DNA of 64,000 nt from Saccharicrinis sp963677345 (GCA_963677345.2 CAXXLC010000019.1:248001-312000); one strand, 5' to 3'. Shown: positions 8,726 through 17,395, numbered from the stretch's first letter. Notes: a model not told the origin generated them from the letters alone. Numbers and translations are program-made.

Positions 8726-8877
8726 GCTAAGACTAAGACCTAAGACCTAAGACTAAGACCTAAGAACTAAGAGTTAAGAGCTGAGAGCTGAGAGCTAAGA
8801 GCTAAGAGCTAAGAGCTGAGAGCTAAGAGCTGAGAGCTAAGAGCTGAGAGCTAAGAACTAAGACCTAAGACCTAAGA
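8726..8877 (+). repeat. Heptamer tandem array (NCTAAGA x22) upstream of the DUF6266 gene
   Basis: Twenty-two units, twenty of 7 bp and two of 6 bp, follow the consensus NCTAAGA with GCTGAGA and GTTAAGA as variants. GCTGAGA and GCTAAGA alternate in the centre (8815-8856). The array ends 40 bp before the ATG of the next gene, so changes in unit number would move whatever promoter lies upstream relative to that start. Confidence 0.9.
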
Positions 8878-8917
8878 GAAATATTATTAAAACTTAAAAC
8901 CATAAAAATTAAAAGTC

Positions 8918-9583
8918 ATGGGAACATATGATAACGGAGCATTTGGAAGCTTCCACGGTAGAGTTGGTAATTTAGTAGGTAGCTCATGGAAAGGAATCAA
9001 CTACATGAAAGCCAGGCCTAACACAGGCCAACGTAAATCATCAGAGAAACAGATTATTCATCGGGCCAAATTTCAGTATGCAGCAGGATTTGTTCAAGCA
9101 ATATTCCCGATCATACAAGTAGGATATAGAAAGATGGAAGATAAAAAAACGGCAAAAAATGCTGCTATGTCCGAAATTATGAACTATTCAATCATAGGCG
9201 AATATCCGTCTTTTGGTATTGATTATCCAAATCTTAGGATTGCAAAAGGTAGTTTACAACAACCACAAAGATGTTCTGTAGATTTGAATGAAAATGCTGT
9301 GGTTTTTAACTGGAGTCAAGAGGTAGGCAGCAAGGATGATCCGGAAAAGAATCCAACTTTAAAAGCCAGGATGAATGACAATATTATATTGGTGGCACTG
9401 GCAAATGGATTCGACCCCTGTTATTCGCTTAATACCTATATCAGAAGTGACCTAACGGGTGAAATAGGATTACCTTATGCCCCTGCCGGTACTGAGGTGC
9501 ATTGTTATATTGCAAGCGCTGCTACCGATAACAGCAACTGCGTGAGTAACTCTGTTTATGTAGGGTCGGTAATAATGCCTTAA
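8918..9583 (+). CDS. DUF6266-type protein of unknown function
   Basis: This is a 221-residue protein with the opening MGTYDNGAFGSFHGRVGNLV, then GSSWKGINYMKARP, the hallmark of the DUF6266 family found in Bacteroidota. The family is known only as a conserved domain, often present in several copies per genome; its function is unknown. No signal peptide is visible. The C-terminal half, from about residue 115, looks like a beta-rich immunoglobulin-like module (VVFNWSQEVG, NIILVALANG, VHCYIASAATD). The gene stands alone, preceded by an AT-rich 40-bp leader and the heptamer array and followed by a strong terminator. Codon use does not stand out from its neighbours. Confidence 0.75.
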   Translation: MGTYDNGAFGSFHGRVGNLVGSSWKGINYMKARPNTGQRKSSEKQIIHRAKFQYAAGFVQAIFPIIQVGYRKMEDKKTAKNAAMSEIMNYSIIGEYPSFGIDYPNLRIAKGSLQQPQRCSVDLNENAVVFNWSQEVGSKDDPEKNPTLKARMNDNIILVALANGFDPCYSLNTYIRSDLTGEIGLPYAPAGTEVHCYIASAATDNSNCVSNSVYVGSVIMP

Positions 9584-9618
9584 TCACCATCGATTAATTG
9601 ATCAAGTACTTACAACTT

Positions 9619-9653
9619 ACCTGTCTGTTGAACAAGCAGACAGGTATTTTTTT
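9619..9653 (+). terminator. Rho-independent terminator of the DUF6266 gene
   Basis: ACCTGTCTG (9619-9627) pairs with CAGACAGGT (9637-9645) and a run of seven T follows. Confidence 0.85.
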
Positions 9654-9830
9654 GTCATCTAATTAACGCTAATTACCACGAATTATTTTATCCTTTGCGC
9701 TGGTGCGAGCTTGTAGCTCGTACCTTATTCAAATATTCTAAGCACCGGTTCAAGTTTGTAACTCATACCTAATATCAATTAAACTTAGTTTCTTTTCCAA
9801 ATCGAGAAAAAAAAGATTGTATGTTGAGTT

Positions 9831-10113
9831 TAAAACCACCTCCCCCTCATACTTCGGGTACTCCTCCTTCGGAAGGAGGAGAAATGATTTACAGCACGCT
9901 TAGTTGTCGCCTTTGGAAGAGAAACATTTTAATTTAACAGCATTACAATATGGCTTAACGTCTAACACCTAAGAACTATTTTTCTCGCAAAGCCCGCAAA
10001 ACCGGAAATAACTTTTAAAATAAAGATTCAATCTCCTTAAAACTAAGGTCGCAAAGATAAATCCTTACGGATTTTGGTTTTTATTCTGAAATTTTGTTTG
10101 CTCTGTGCGCTGA
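9831..10113 (+). repeat. 283-bp duplicated block, copy A
   Basis: It matches 10551-10833 with two substitutions that I can see. It contains a 21-bp palindrome, CTCCTCCTTC-G-GAAGGAGGAG, and the GCAAAGCCCGCAAAACC segment. The match to the third copy extends further left, to about 9800. Confidence 0.85.
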
Positions 10114-10160
10114 GTGCCAGGCACTAGATGATCTGAAATCAATTAGGCCTATGTTTAAGA

Positions 10161-10307
10161 ATCGAGAAAAAAAATTGTATGTTGAGTTTTAAACCACCTC
10201 CCCCTCGTTCCTCGGGTACTCCTCCTTTAGAAGGAGGAGAAATGATTTACAGCACGCTTAGTTGTTGCCTTTGGAAGAGAAACATTTTAATTTAACAGCA
10301 TTACAAC
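10161..10307 (+). repeat. Third, partial copy of the duplicated block
   Basis: It corresponds to about 9800-9955 of copy A. It differs at CTCGTTCCTCGGG and at CCTTTAGAAGG, which weakens the palindrome by one pair, and it stops at CATTACAAC. Confidence 0.8.
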
Positions 10308-10372
10308 ACTTAGATTCCTTCTCACGAAAGAAAATTAGTTTCCCCTGACAAATTTCCCCGCCTTTTTAAGGA

Positions 10373-10488
10373 GGGGTGGCAGATACGAGGCACGAGTATC
10401 TGACGGGGTGGTTTAAATTAGTTTCACAGAATTCAGTATTCAGTCAACAGTAAATTCCTTAATCCTTAATCCCTAATCTTTCATCTTT
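10373..10488 (+). repeat. REP-like block with CAGATAC/GTATCTG hairpin, copy 1
   Basis: GGGGTGGCAGATACGAGG followed by CACGAGTATCTGACGGGG forms a 7-bp stem (CAGATAC/GTATCTG) flanked by G-rich sequence. The second copy is at 10882-10998. Palindromes of this look are common extragenic elements in Bacteroidota. Confidence 0.7.
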
Positions 10489-10550
10489 TAAACCACAGAG
10501 AACGCTGAGTTCCCGCAGAGAACAAGGAGGAACAATAAAATAGAAGATTT

Positions 10551-10833
10551 AAAACCACCTCCCCCTCATACTTCGGGTACTCCTCCTTCGGAAGGAGGAG
10601 AAATGATTTACAGCACGCTTAGTTGTTGCCTTTGGAAGAGAAACATTTTAATTTTACAGCATTACAATATGGCTTAACGTCTAACACCTAAGAACTATTT
10701 TTCTCGCAAAGCCCGCAAAACCGGAAATAACTTTTAAAATAAAGATTCAATCTCCTTAAAACTAAGGTCGCAAAGATAAATCCTTACGGATTTTGGTTTT
10801 TATTCTGAAATTTTGTTTGCTCTGTGCGCTGAT
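10551..10833 (+). repeat. 283-bp duplicated block, copy B
   Basis: Near-identical to copy A, 720 bp downstream of it; the high identity suggests a recent duplication or gene conversion. Confidence 0.85.
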
Positions 10834-10881
10834 TATCAGACACTAGGAACTAAGAACTAAGAACTAAGAACTAAGAACTAA

Positions 10882-10998
10882 GGGGTGGCAGATACGAGGC
10901 ACGAGTATCTGACGGGGTGGTTTAAATTAGTTTGACAGTATTCAGTACTCAGTCTACAGTAGATTCCTTAATCCTTAATCCCTAATCTTTCATCTTTA
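10882..10998 (+). repeat. REP-like block, copy 2
   Basis: Same hairpin as at 10373; the following text diverges slightly (TTGACAGTATTCAGTACTC versus TTCACAGAATTCAGTATTC). Confidence 0.7.
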
Positions 10999-11800
10999 AT
11001 CATTTCTCACTCATCACCTCATCAGTGGAAGCAGAATCGATAAAGAGGTACGAGTTACAAACTCGCACCAGCATCTGTTATTAGATTATTTATTGCTTCG
11101 CAAATGTTGCAACCTGAAATACTATGGCCTAATGCCTAGGAGCTAAGAACTAAGAGCAAGCAACTAAGAACTTTCTTCGCCTACATCTGTCAGCTTATGA
11201 CCTAATAACCTTATAATAGTACTCCTCGTAAGGATATATACAGCAGAAAACCAAGACTTTCAACTTTTGACTTTCAACTTTCAACTGTATACCAACATTT
11301 TTGAGTTGTCCTTTCAGGACGCTTATCATTTCTGTAAATCAAAAACCAATGCGTCACTTCGTTTTGCATTGGGCTGAAATGAGTTGTCCTTTCAGGACGT
11401 GTATTTACCATGAAAATACTTTATTGTCAGCAGGCAGCTCTCTTTGTTAGGCATAGCGTCTCGCTATGTCTTATAAATCAAGGCCTCCCGGCCTGAAAAG
11501 TATTTTTATTTACAATCCCACTCTAACTCCCCCGATTGGGGGAGGATTAAAAGCCCCTCTCATTCTCCCCAAAGGGGAGAAGCTGATTTACAGCTCCGGT
11601 AAATGCGAATTGTAACGAATTGGTATTTGCTGCGCAAATTGTTGCAACCTGAAATACTATGGCATAACGCCCTAATCAATTCATCAACTCGACGACTTAA
11701 CAACTCGTCAGCTTATTCATCCTTAATCCCTAATCAACTCCTCAGTGGAAGCAGAATCGATAAAGAGGTACGAGTTACAAACTCGCACCAGCATCTGTTA

Positions 11801-12703
11801 TTAATTATTATTTCTAAACTCACTTGGAGAAATGCCTACACTCTTTTTGAACATACGTGTAAAATGTTGAGGATATTTAAAGCCTAACTCAAAAGCTATT
11901 TCACTTACAGATTTTGATTCGTCAAGTATTCTATGTTTAGCTATATTCATAATTTTTAAATGAATATATTCTAATGCAGATTTACCGGTTTCTTTCTTAA
12001 CTAAATCGCCAAAATAATTAGCTGATAAATGTAACAAGTCGGCAAAATATGAAACAGAAGGTAAACCTATTGTTTGGGGTTTATCGGATTTAAAGTAATT
12101 GTTTAACTCTCTGTCGAACTGTTCAATAGACCCTTGGTTTAACTGTTCTCTTGTTATAAATTGTCTGTCGTAGAACCGGATGCAATAATCAAGGAATAGC
12201 TGAATATTATTGACAATGAGTTTTTTACTGTGTTTATCTATAGGCTGACCTATTTCAAATAAGATCTTATCAAAGCATTCCAATACCATTTTTCTTTCAC
12301 GTTCAGAAATATGTAATGCTTCATTAATATCGTACGAAAAAAAACTATACTCTGAAATATGTCTTCCTAAACTTGTTCCGTGAATTAAATCCGGATGAAA
12401 CAGCAGAGCCCAGCCCTTTCTTGTTTGAACTTCTGGATTTCTTATTAACTCAAGCAATTGTCCTGGTGAGATAAATACCAAACTACCTTCATCGTAGTCG
12501 TAATTATTTCTTCCATATTTAAGTTCCCCACAATTCATCTCTTTAAGAAAAACAGCGTATACACCATAATAAAAATGAGTGTGGTCAGTGTATTCCGAGT
12601 CCACTTTTGAAAAGTCAATGATGCTAACTAATGGGTGTAATGTTTCAACTCCATTAATTTTGTTATAATCAGTTACTTTTTCTATTCTGTAAATGTTTTT
12701 CAT
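11801..12703 (-). CDS. AraC-family transcriptional regulator
   Basis: The 300-residue protein has an N-terminal cupin-like effector domain (about 20-180; EGSLVFISPGQ) and a C-terminal double helix-turn-helix (about 205-298). The second recognition region, SVSEIAFELGFKYPQHFTRM, followed by GISPSEFR, is a canonical AraC signature. Its stop codon coincides with the end of a ~53-bp repeated block. It is divergent from the ferredoxin-domain remnant, nickel genes and flavodoxin. In Bacteroidota such regulators often sit beside aldo/keto reductase and flavodoxin genes, so the 48-bp repeat found twice to its right may be its operator; this is inferred. Confidence 0.85.
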   Translation of the reverse strand: MKNIYRIEKVTDYNKINGVETLHPLVSIIDFSKVDSEYTDHTHFYYGVYAVFLKEMNCGELKYGRNNYDYDEGSLVFISPGQLLELIRNPEVQTRKGWALLFHPDLIHGTSLGRHISEYSFFSYDINEALHISERERKMVLECFDKILFEIGQPIDKHSKKLIVNNIQLFLDYCIRFYDRQFITREQLNQGSIEQFDRELNNYFKSDKPQTIGLPSVSYFADLLHLSANYFGDLVKKETGKSALEYIHLKIMNIAKHRILDESKSVSEIAFELGFKYPQHFTRMFKKSVGISPSEFRNNN

Positions 12704-12985
12704 TATTCATATAATTTAATAGATCGTTAGATTTAAGACGAAAGACTGATTTGCAAAGCGCTTATTATGAGTATCTTGTGTTGTTAATAATGAGGTGTCT
12801 ATGTGTCTAAAAATTAATAAATTATAAAAACTTAACGAACTATTGTGATTAATACGTCTGCAAAAATAAGTCATTTACTACCAATATGATAAGATCTTGT
12901 GCTTAATCAGTAAAAATGGTATGTATATCTGTAATTTGTATAATAAATAGTTAAAGGTTTCACAGATATTTGCATCTATTCATAG
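12704..12985. promoter_or_regulatory. Divergent intergenic region of the AraC gene
   Basis: It holds no ORF. It carries the first copy of the 48-bp repeat (12901-12948) and should hold the promoter of the AraC gene on the minus strand, which I could not place. Confidence 0.5.
12901..12948 (+). promoter_or_regulatory. 48-bp repeated motif, copy 1 (candidate operator)
   Basis: It begins GCTTAATCAGTAAAAATGGT and ends TGTATAATAAAT. A second copy at 17453-17500 differs at 5 of 48 positions. Both lie about 70-120 bp upstream of coding sequence read rightwards (the remnant gene here, flavodoxin there), which fits a shared operator. A duplication left by insertion of the nickel module is the alternative. 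Confidence 0.55.
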
Positions 12986-13147
12986 TTTTCACGATTTATT
13001 ACCCCAATAGCGATTTACCCCGGAGCCTGTATTGGCAAAGGTTTTATTAAAAATTATGGTAAAGCTTCTGATTGTATTGAGTGTGGGAAATGTGAAAAAA
13101 GCTGTCCTCAATATAATTTTGATTTGGAAAATACATTGATTAATTGA
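12986..13147 (+). pseudogene. C-terminal ferredoxin-domain remnant, aldo/keto reductase-like
   Basis: The open frame has no start codon of its own and ends with KASDCIECGKCEKSCPQYNF. The spacing CxxCxxCxxxCP binds a [4Fe-4S] cluster and is the usual C-terminal extension of one group of aldo/keto reductases; other ferredoxin-like enzymes share it. About 52 residues remain, so most of the gene is gone. The frame ends 11 bp before the ATG of larB. It suggests that a reductase gene stood between the AraC gene and the flavodoxin before the nickel genes arrived. Confidence 0.6.
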
Positions 13148-13158
13148 AAATTTGTATT

Positions 13159-13953
13159 ATGCATAATTTAACTTTAAAAGAAATCCTTAACAAAATTAAA
13201 ACGGGGGAAATGGATGTGGAGGATGCAGAAAAAGCCATCCAAAAAGATAATTTTGTAGAATTAGGCTATGCTAAACTTGATTCTAACCGTAGTCTAAGGT
13301 CTGGTTTTCCTGAAGTGGTATTTTGCAGTGGGAAGTCAGATGATCATTTATTAAGTATTTATAAAAATTTATACGAATTGGAAGGACGGGTTTTAGGTAC
13401 TCGTGCTACAGAAGACCAATATCAACTTGTTAAATCCCATATTCCTGAAGTAACATACGATCCCTTATCCCGAATATTAAAAATTGAAACTAATAATGGT
13501 ATCCAAAAAGAAGGATATGTAGTGGTTTGCAGTGCTGGCACCGCAGATATTTCTGTAGCAGAAGAAGCCGCTCAAACCGTTGAATATTTTGGTGGTTATG
13601 TGGAAAGAATTTATGATGTTGGTGTTAGTGGTATTCACCGATTGTTTGCTAAACTAGAAACTATCAAAAAGGCAAATTGTATAATTACCGTAGCTGGTAT
13701 GGAAGGAGCATTGGCCAGTGTTATTGGAGGATTGGTTAGCCGTCCGGTAATAGCTGTGCCTACGTCTGTGGGCTATGGTGCCAATTTAGGTGGTATTTCT
13801 GCTCTGTTAACTATGATAAATTCGTGTGCCAATGGTATCTCGGTAGTAAATATCGATAATGGTTATGGTGCCGGGTATAACGCATCTTTAATCAATCGCT
13901 TAGCTACACGTGGTGAAAAATTAAATTCTAATCAGAAAGAAATTTCTGTCTGA
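13159..13953 (+). CDS. larB: LarB, nickel-pincer cofactor biosynthesis carboxylase/hydrolase
   Basis: LarB carboxylates nicotinic acid adenine dinucleotide and removes AMP, the first step to the nickel-pincer nucleotide of lactate racemase and related enzymes. I choose the ATG at 13159 (MHNLTLKEIL); an in-frame TTG 15 bp upstream overlaps the remnant gene. The 264-residue protein has an N-terminal helical region and a C-terminal PurE-like domain (about 120-255), with VVVCSAGTADISVAEEA, AGMEGALASVIGGL and VPTSVGYGANLGGI as conserved blocks. It is the first gene of a five-gene run larB-larE-nikMN-nikQ-nikO. Confidence 0.9.
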   Translation: MHNLTLKEILNKIKTGEMDVEDAEKAIQKDNFVELGYAKLDSNRSLRSGFPEVVFCSGKSDDHLLSIYKNLYELEGRVLGTRATEDQYQLVKSHIPEVTYDPLSRILKIETNNGIQKEGYVVVCSAGTADISVAEEAAQTVEYFGGYVERIYDVGVSGIHRLFAKLETIKKANCIITVAGMEGALASVIGGLVSRPVIAVPTSVGYGANLGGISALLTMINSCANGISVVNIDNGYGAGYNASLINRLATRGEKLNSNQKEISV

Positions 13954-13975
13954 ATATCTAATAAAAAAGAACATA

Positions 13976-14812
13976 ATGGGTCGTTTTGAGGAGAAGGTAA
14001 ATAGATTAAATGAACATATTTGCAAGCTGGTTAAAGAGGATGTAATTATAGCTTTTTCAGGAGGTGTGGATAGTAGTTTGGTCTTAAAGTTAGCAGCAGA
14101 AAAAGCCAAAATACAGAATACAAAAGTATATGCAGTAACGATTCATACCAAGCTTCATCCAATAGGAGATTTAGAAGTAGCAAAAATTGTTGCTGAAGAA
14201 ACTGGCGCCATTCATAAAATATTTGAAGTAGATGAGCTGCAAAGTGCAGGAATACTAAATAATCCTGAAAACAGGTGCTATTTATGCAAAAAATTTATTT
14301 TTACTCAACTAATCGCTTTTTCTAAGGAGCTCAATGTTAATCATGTGATTGAAGGTACAAATGCCGACGATTTAAAAGTTTATCGCCCGGGTATCAGGGC
14401 TTTAAAGGAACTGGAAGTGATTAGCCCCCTGGCTGTAGCCGGCTTCACAAAGAAAGATATTCGTCAATTAGCAGAAGAATATGGTATCACCGTGGCAAAC
14501 AGACCTTCGGCACCATGTATGGCAACTCGCTTCCCTTATAATACTGCATTATCCTACGAAAAGATGTCATTACTGGAGCAAGGAGAGAATTACTTGCGTG
14601 AGCTGGGCTTCTATAATGTAAGAATTCGTTTACATAATGATATTGCCAGAATTGAAGTTGACGATAAGGATCTGGATAAATTTATGACCAACAGAAGTTC
14701 TGTTGTTGACAAAATTAAAGACTTAGGATTCGCCTACGTAACTCTTGATTTGGAAGGCTTTCGCTCAGGAAGTATGGATTATAAATTAATTGCAAAAATG
14801 GAGGATAATTAA
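13976..14812 (+). CDS. larE: LarE, sulfur insertase for the nickel-pincer cofactor
   Basis: LarE adenylates the dicarboxylated nucleotide and donates sulfur to it. The 278-residue protein has the PP-loop motif FSGGVDSSL at about residue 29. The block RPSAPCMATRFPY near residue 180 carries the cysteine found at the sulfur-donor position of the family. A further pair, RCYLCK, lies near residue 99. It follows larB by 22 bp and its stop overlaps the start of nikMN by 1 nt (TAATG), so translation is probably coupled. A GGAGG sequence near its end serves the next gene. LarC, which inserts the nickel, is not in the window. Confidence 0.9.
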   Translation: MGRFEEKVNRLNEHICKLVKEDVIIAFSGGVDSSLVLKLAAEKAKIQNTKVYAVTIHTKLHPIGDLEVAKIVAEETGAIHKIFEVDELQSAGILNNPENRCYLCKKFIFTQLIAFSKELNVNHVIEGTNADDLKVYRPGIRALKELEVISPLAVAGFTKKDIRQLAEEYGITVANRPSAPCMATRFPYNTALSYEKMSLLEQGENYLRELGFYNVRIRLHNDIARIEVDDKDLDKFMTNRSSVVDKIKDLGFAYVTLDLEGFRSGSMDYKLIAKMEDN

Positions 14813-15810
14813 TGCATATGTCTGATGCCTTGGTAAATCCAACTGTTGCAGTCGGAATGTATGTGTGTTCGGCTGTAGTAACTGGATTTTCTGTGAAAAA
14901 ATTGAACCCATCACATGAAGATTCCATCATGGCAAATATGGGAATAATGGGAGCTTTTATCTTTGCGGCGCAAATGATTAATTTTTCAATCCCGGGTACG
15001 GGTTCTTCGGGGCATATTACTGGAAGTATTTTACTTACTGCTATTCTGGGGCCATACGCAGCTTTTTTAACAATGATTGGAGTATTGCTAATTCAGAGTT
15101 TATTGTTTGCTGATGGTGGATTGTTGGCTTTAGGCTGTAACATCTGGAATATGGCTTTTTATGGAGTTTTGTGTGCGGGATTATTTTTTAATTTCATGTT
15201 TAAAAACGGAAACATTAATAAAAAGCGTATTGCGCTGGCCTCTATTATAAGTAGTATTTTAGCTTTACAATTGGGAGCTTTCTCTGTTACAATAGAAACT
15301 TTGGCATCAGGAATAATCGATTTACCCTTTCATGTTTTTGTTTCTGTAATGCAACCTATCCATTTGGTGATTGGATTGGTGGAAGGATTAATTACTGCTG
15401 CAATTTTATATTTTGTATATCAGTCTCGTCCTCAACTTTTATGGATGACAAAGGAAAGAACTACTGATAAGAAACATGTAATTGAAAACTGGAAGATACT
15501 TGCTGGCTTTATAATTATCTCTCTGGTTCTTGGAGGGGTAGTTTCACAGTTCGCCTCTTCAAATCCTGATGGATTAGAATGGTCTGTTGAGAAAACCAAT
15601 CCTGATTTTGTTGAAAAAACAGAATCATCAATTCAATTATTGATACATAAAATACAGCATTTTTTTGCAATATTTCCAGACTATAATTTTAAAGGTGGTG
15701 ATAAGCCTGAAGGTACTTCCATATCAGGAATTATAGGAGGACTCGTCATATTATTTGCTTTTACATTTTTGGGTATGCTAACAAAAAAACTCATTCAGCG
15801 AAAACGATAG
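14812..15810 (+). CDS. NikMN, fused substrate-binding components of an ECF nickel transporter
   Basis: The 332-residue membrane protein starts MHMSDALVNP. In CbiM/NikM proteins the N-terminal Met-His loop coordinates the metal, so this start is functionally fixed. Residues 1-210 form the CbiM/NikM core with about six membrane segments (GSSGHITGSILLTAILGP is a conserved loop). After residue 225 come a membrane segment, a periplasmic loop with NPDGLEWSVEK, and a final membrane segment, which is the NikN (PDGLE) part fused in frame. Nickel rather than cobalt is inferred from larB and larE next to it. Confidence 0.85.
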   Translation: MHMSDALVNPTVAVGMYVCSAVVTGFSVKKLNPSHEDSIMANMGIMGAFIFAAQMINFSIPGTGSSGHITGSILLTAILGPYAAFLTMIGVLLIQSLLFADGGLLALGCNIWNMAFYGVLCAGLFFNFMFKNGNINKKRIALASIISSILALQLGAFSVTIETLASGIIDLPFHVFVSVMQPIHLVIGLVEGLITAAILYFVYQSRPQLLWMTKERTTDKKHVIENWKILAGFIIISLVLGGVVSQFASSNPDGLEWSVEKTNPDFVEKTESSIQLLIHKIQHFFAIFPDYNFKGGDKPEGTSISGIIGGLVILFAFTFLGMLTKKLIQRKR

Positions 15811-15811
15811 T

Positions 15812-16600
15812 ATGGGAATTATTAAAAGAGCCATAAAAGTGATTCATTATGCCGATGATATGTCTAACAAGTCAAATTGGCTCAATAATCTTCATCCTCT
15901 AAGTAAATTGGTGATCACTCTGTGGTATTTGATATTAGTTGTTTCAGTGTCTAAATATGGTTTAGGCGTTTTATTAGCTATGTCCGTTTTTCCGATAATG
16001 ACCATGATTTTTGCAGATATACCCATTGGTAAAACTTTGAAAAACTTGTGGCCGGTATTATTGATACTTAGTCTTCCAGGTATCGCAAACCTCATTATTG
16101 ATCAATCAAATCATGGACAAATTTCTGGAATTATAATTACCGGAGGTATGATTTCAATGTTGACTTTGTTTGTAAAAGGGATTCTTGGAGTCTTTGCATC
16201 CTTTATTTTAATGATCTCTACTTCCATTGAAGATATATGTTATGCATTGCAAAGTGTTCGGGTGCCAAAGAAAATAACAGTTCTAATCATGCTAATCTAC
16301 AGATATTTAATTCTGTTACTTAAAGAAGCGGAGCGAATAATGTTAGCGTATGAGGTACGTAGTATAGGACAAACAGCAGTAAAATATAAAGTATGGGGAA
16401 CTTTAGCCGGTATGCTTTTTTTAAGAAGCAGCGACAGAGCTCAATTAGTATATGAAAGTATGTCTCTTCGAGGATTTAATGGAACTTTTCATCATAAAAA
16501 AATATCCTTCAGGCTTATGGATTTAGTGACGATATTGTTAGGTATGGCTACTATTTCTTTTTTGCGAATCATTAATTGGGGTAATTTATTCACATATTGA
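15812..16600 (+). CDS. NikQ/CbiQ, transmembrane component of the ECF transporter
   Basis: The 262-residue protein has four to five membrane helices and the cytoplasmic motifs that couple to the ATPase: YEVRSIG (about residue 182) and YESMSLRGF (about 214), matching the two A-R-[SG] type motifs of EcfT/CbiQ proteins. It starts 1 bp after the nikMN stop and is followed 30 bp later by the ATPase gene. Together with NikMN and NikO it forms a complete uptake system. Confidence 0.85.
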   Translation: MGIIKRAIKVIHYADDMSNKSNWLNNLHPLSKLVITLWYLILVVSVSKYGLGVLLAMSVFPIMTMIFADIPIGKTLKNLWPVLLILSLPGIANLIIDQSNHGQISGIIITGGMISMLTLFVKGILGVFASFILMISTSIEDICYALQSVRVPKKITVLIMLIYRYLILLLKEAERIMLAYEVRSIGQTAVKYKVWGTLAGMLFLRSSDRAQLVYESMSLRGFNGTFHHKKISFRLMDLVTILLGMATISFLRIINWGNLFTY

Positions 16601-16630
16601 TATAGTTAATTTGAATCAACTTTAATTGCA

Positions 16631-17395
16631 ATGTCAACATTAACCATAAATAATTTAAGTTTTGCATATCCATCAGCCAAAAAGCAGGTTATTAAAAATA
16701 TGAATTGGTCTGCAAAAGGCTCTGAAACTATAGGAGTTATCGGAGCTAATGGCGCAGGTAAATCTACACTACTAAAATTATTAACTGGTTTACAACTTAG
16801 CTACAATGGATGTATATCCATTAATGGAATACCCGTAAAAAAGAAAACGCTTGCCCAAATTCGAAAGAATTTAGGATATGTATTTCAGGATTCAGACAGT
16901 CAGTTGTTTATGTCAAGGGTTTGGGATGATGTTGCCTTTGGTCCGCAAAATCATGGTTTTTCAGAACAGAAAATTTACGATAAAACAATTGCAGCACTCA
17001 GACAGGTAAAAATTGAACATTTAAGCGACCAGCAGATATATAAGTTATCAGGAGGTCAAAAGAAATTAACCGCTTTAGCTACAGTGCTTGCCTGTGATCC
17101 TGAAATTATATTACTTGATGAACCATCCGTAGCTCTTGATCCTGCAAATCGTCGAAATTTAATACAAGTGCTGAATGACATTAAATGTATGAAAATAATA
17201 GCATCACATGATTTAGATTTTATATATGATACTTGTCAAAGGGTAATTCTTATAAATAATGGTGTAATTATTTATGATGGAGATGCAAAAGAAATACTAC
17301 GTAACAAAAAGTTGCTGGAAACAAATGGTTTAGAATTGCCATTGTCATTTTCAAGAAGTTTTGAAAATACTATATTTTTTAGAAGAGATAATTAA
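16631..17395 (+). CDS. NikO/CbiO, ATPase of the ECF nickel transporter
   Basis: The 254-residue ABC ATPase has Walker A GANGAGKST (about residue 37), Q-loop YVFQDSDSQLF, signature LSGGQKKLTALA, Walker B IILLDEPSVALD and an H-loop in IIASHDLDF. All catalytic motifs are intact, unlike the ABC ATPase at 47646. The DSQLF after the Q-loop is typical of ECF-transporter ATPases. It is the last gene of the nickel run. No clear terminator follows before the flavodoxin gene. Confidence 0.85.
   Translation: MSTLTINNLSFAYPSAKKQVIKNMNWSAKGSETIGVIGANGAGKSTLLKLLTGLQLSYNGCISINGIPVKKKTLAQIRKNLGYVFQDSDSQLFMSRVWDDVAFGPQNHGFSEQKIYDKTIAALRQVKIEHLSDQQIYKLSGGQKKLTALATVLACDPEIILLDEPSVALDPANRRNLIQVLNDIKCMKIIASHDLDFIYDTCQRVILINNGVIIYDGDAKEILRNKKLLETNGLELPLSFSRSFENTIFFRRDN

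Larger units (their letters stand above)
9654..11800. other. 2.1-kb gene-free region of duplicated blocks and palindromes
   Basis: No gene is supported. It consists of a 283-bp direct duplication (9831-10113 and 10551-10833), a shorter third copy (10161-10307), and a ~115-bp block repeated at 10373-10488 and 10882-10998. A ~53-bp block occurs at 11031-11083 and again at 11751-11803. Heptamer runs (ACTAAGA x5 near 10850) and two copies of a GTCCT/AGGAC hairpin also occur. Confidence 0.75.

Noticed and set aside
11603..11887. Plus-strand ORF of 94 residues before the AraC gene
   Set aside because: It is built from dispersed-repeat text and then overlaps the AraC gene on the opposite strand.
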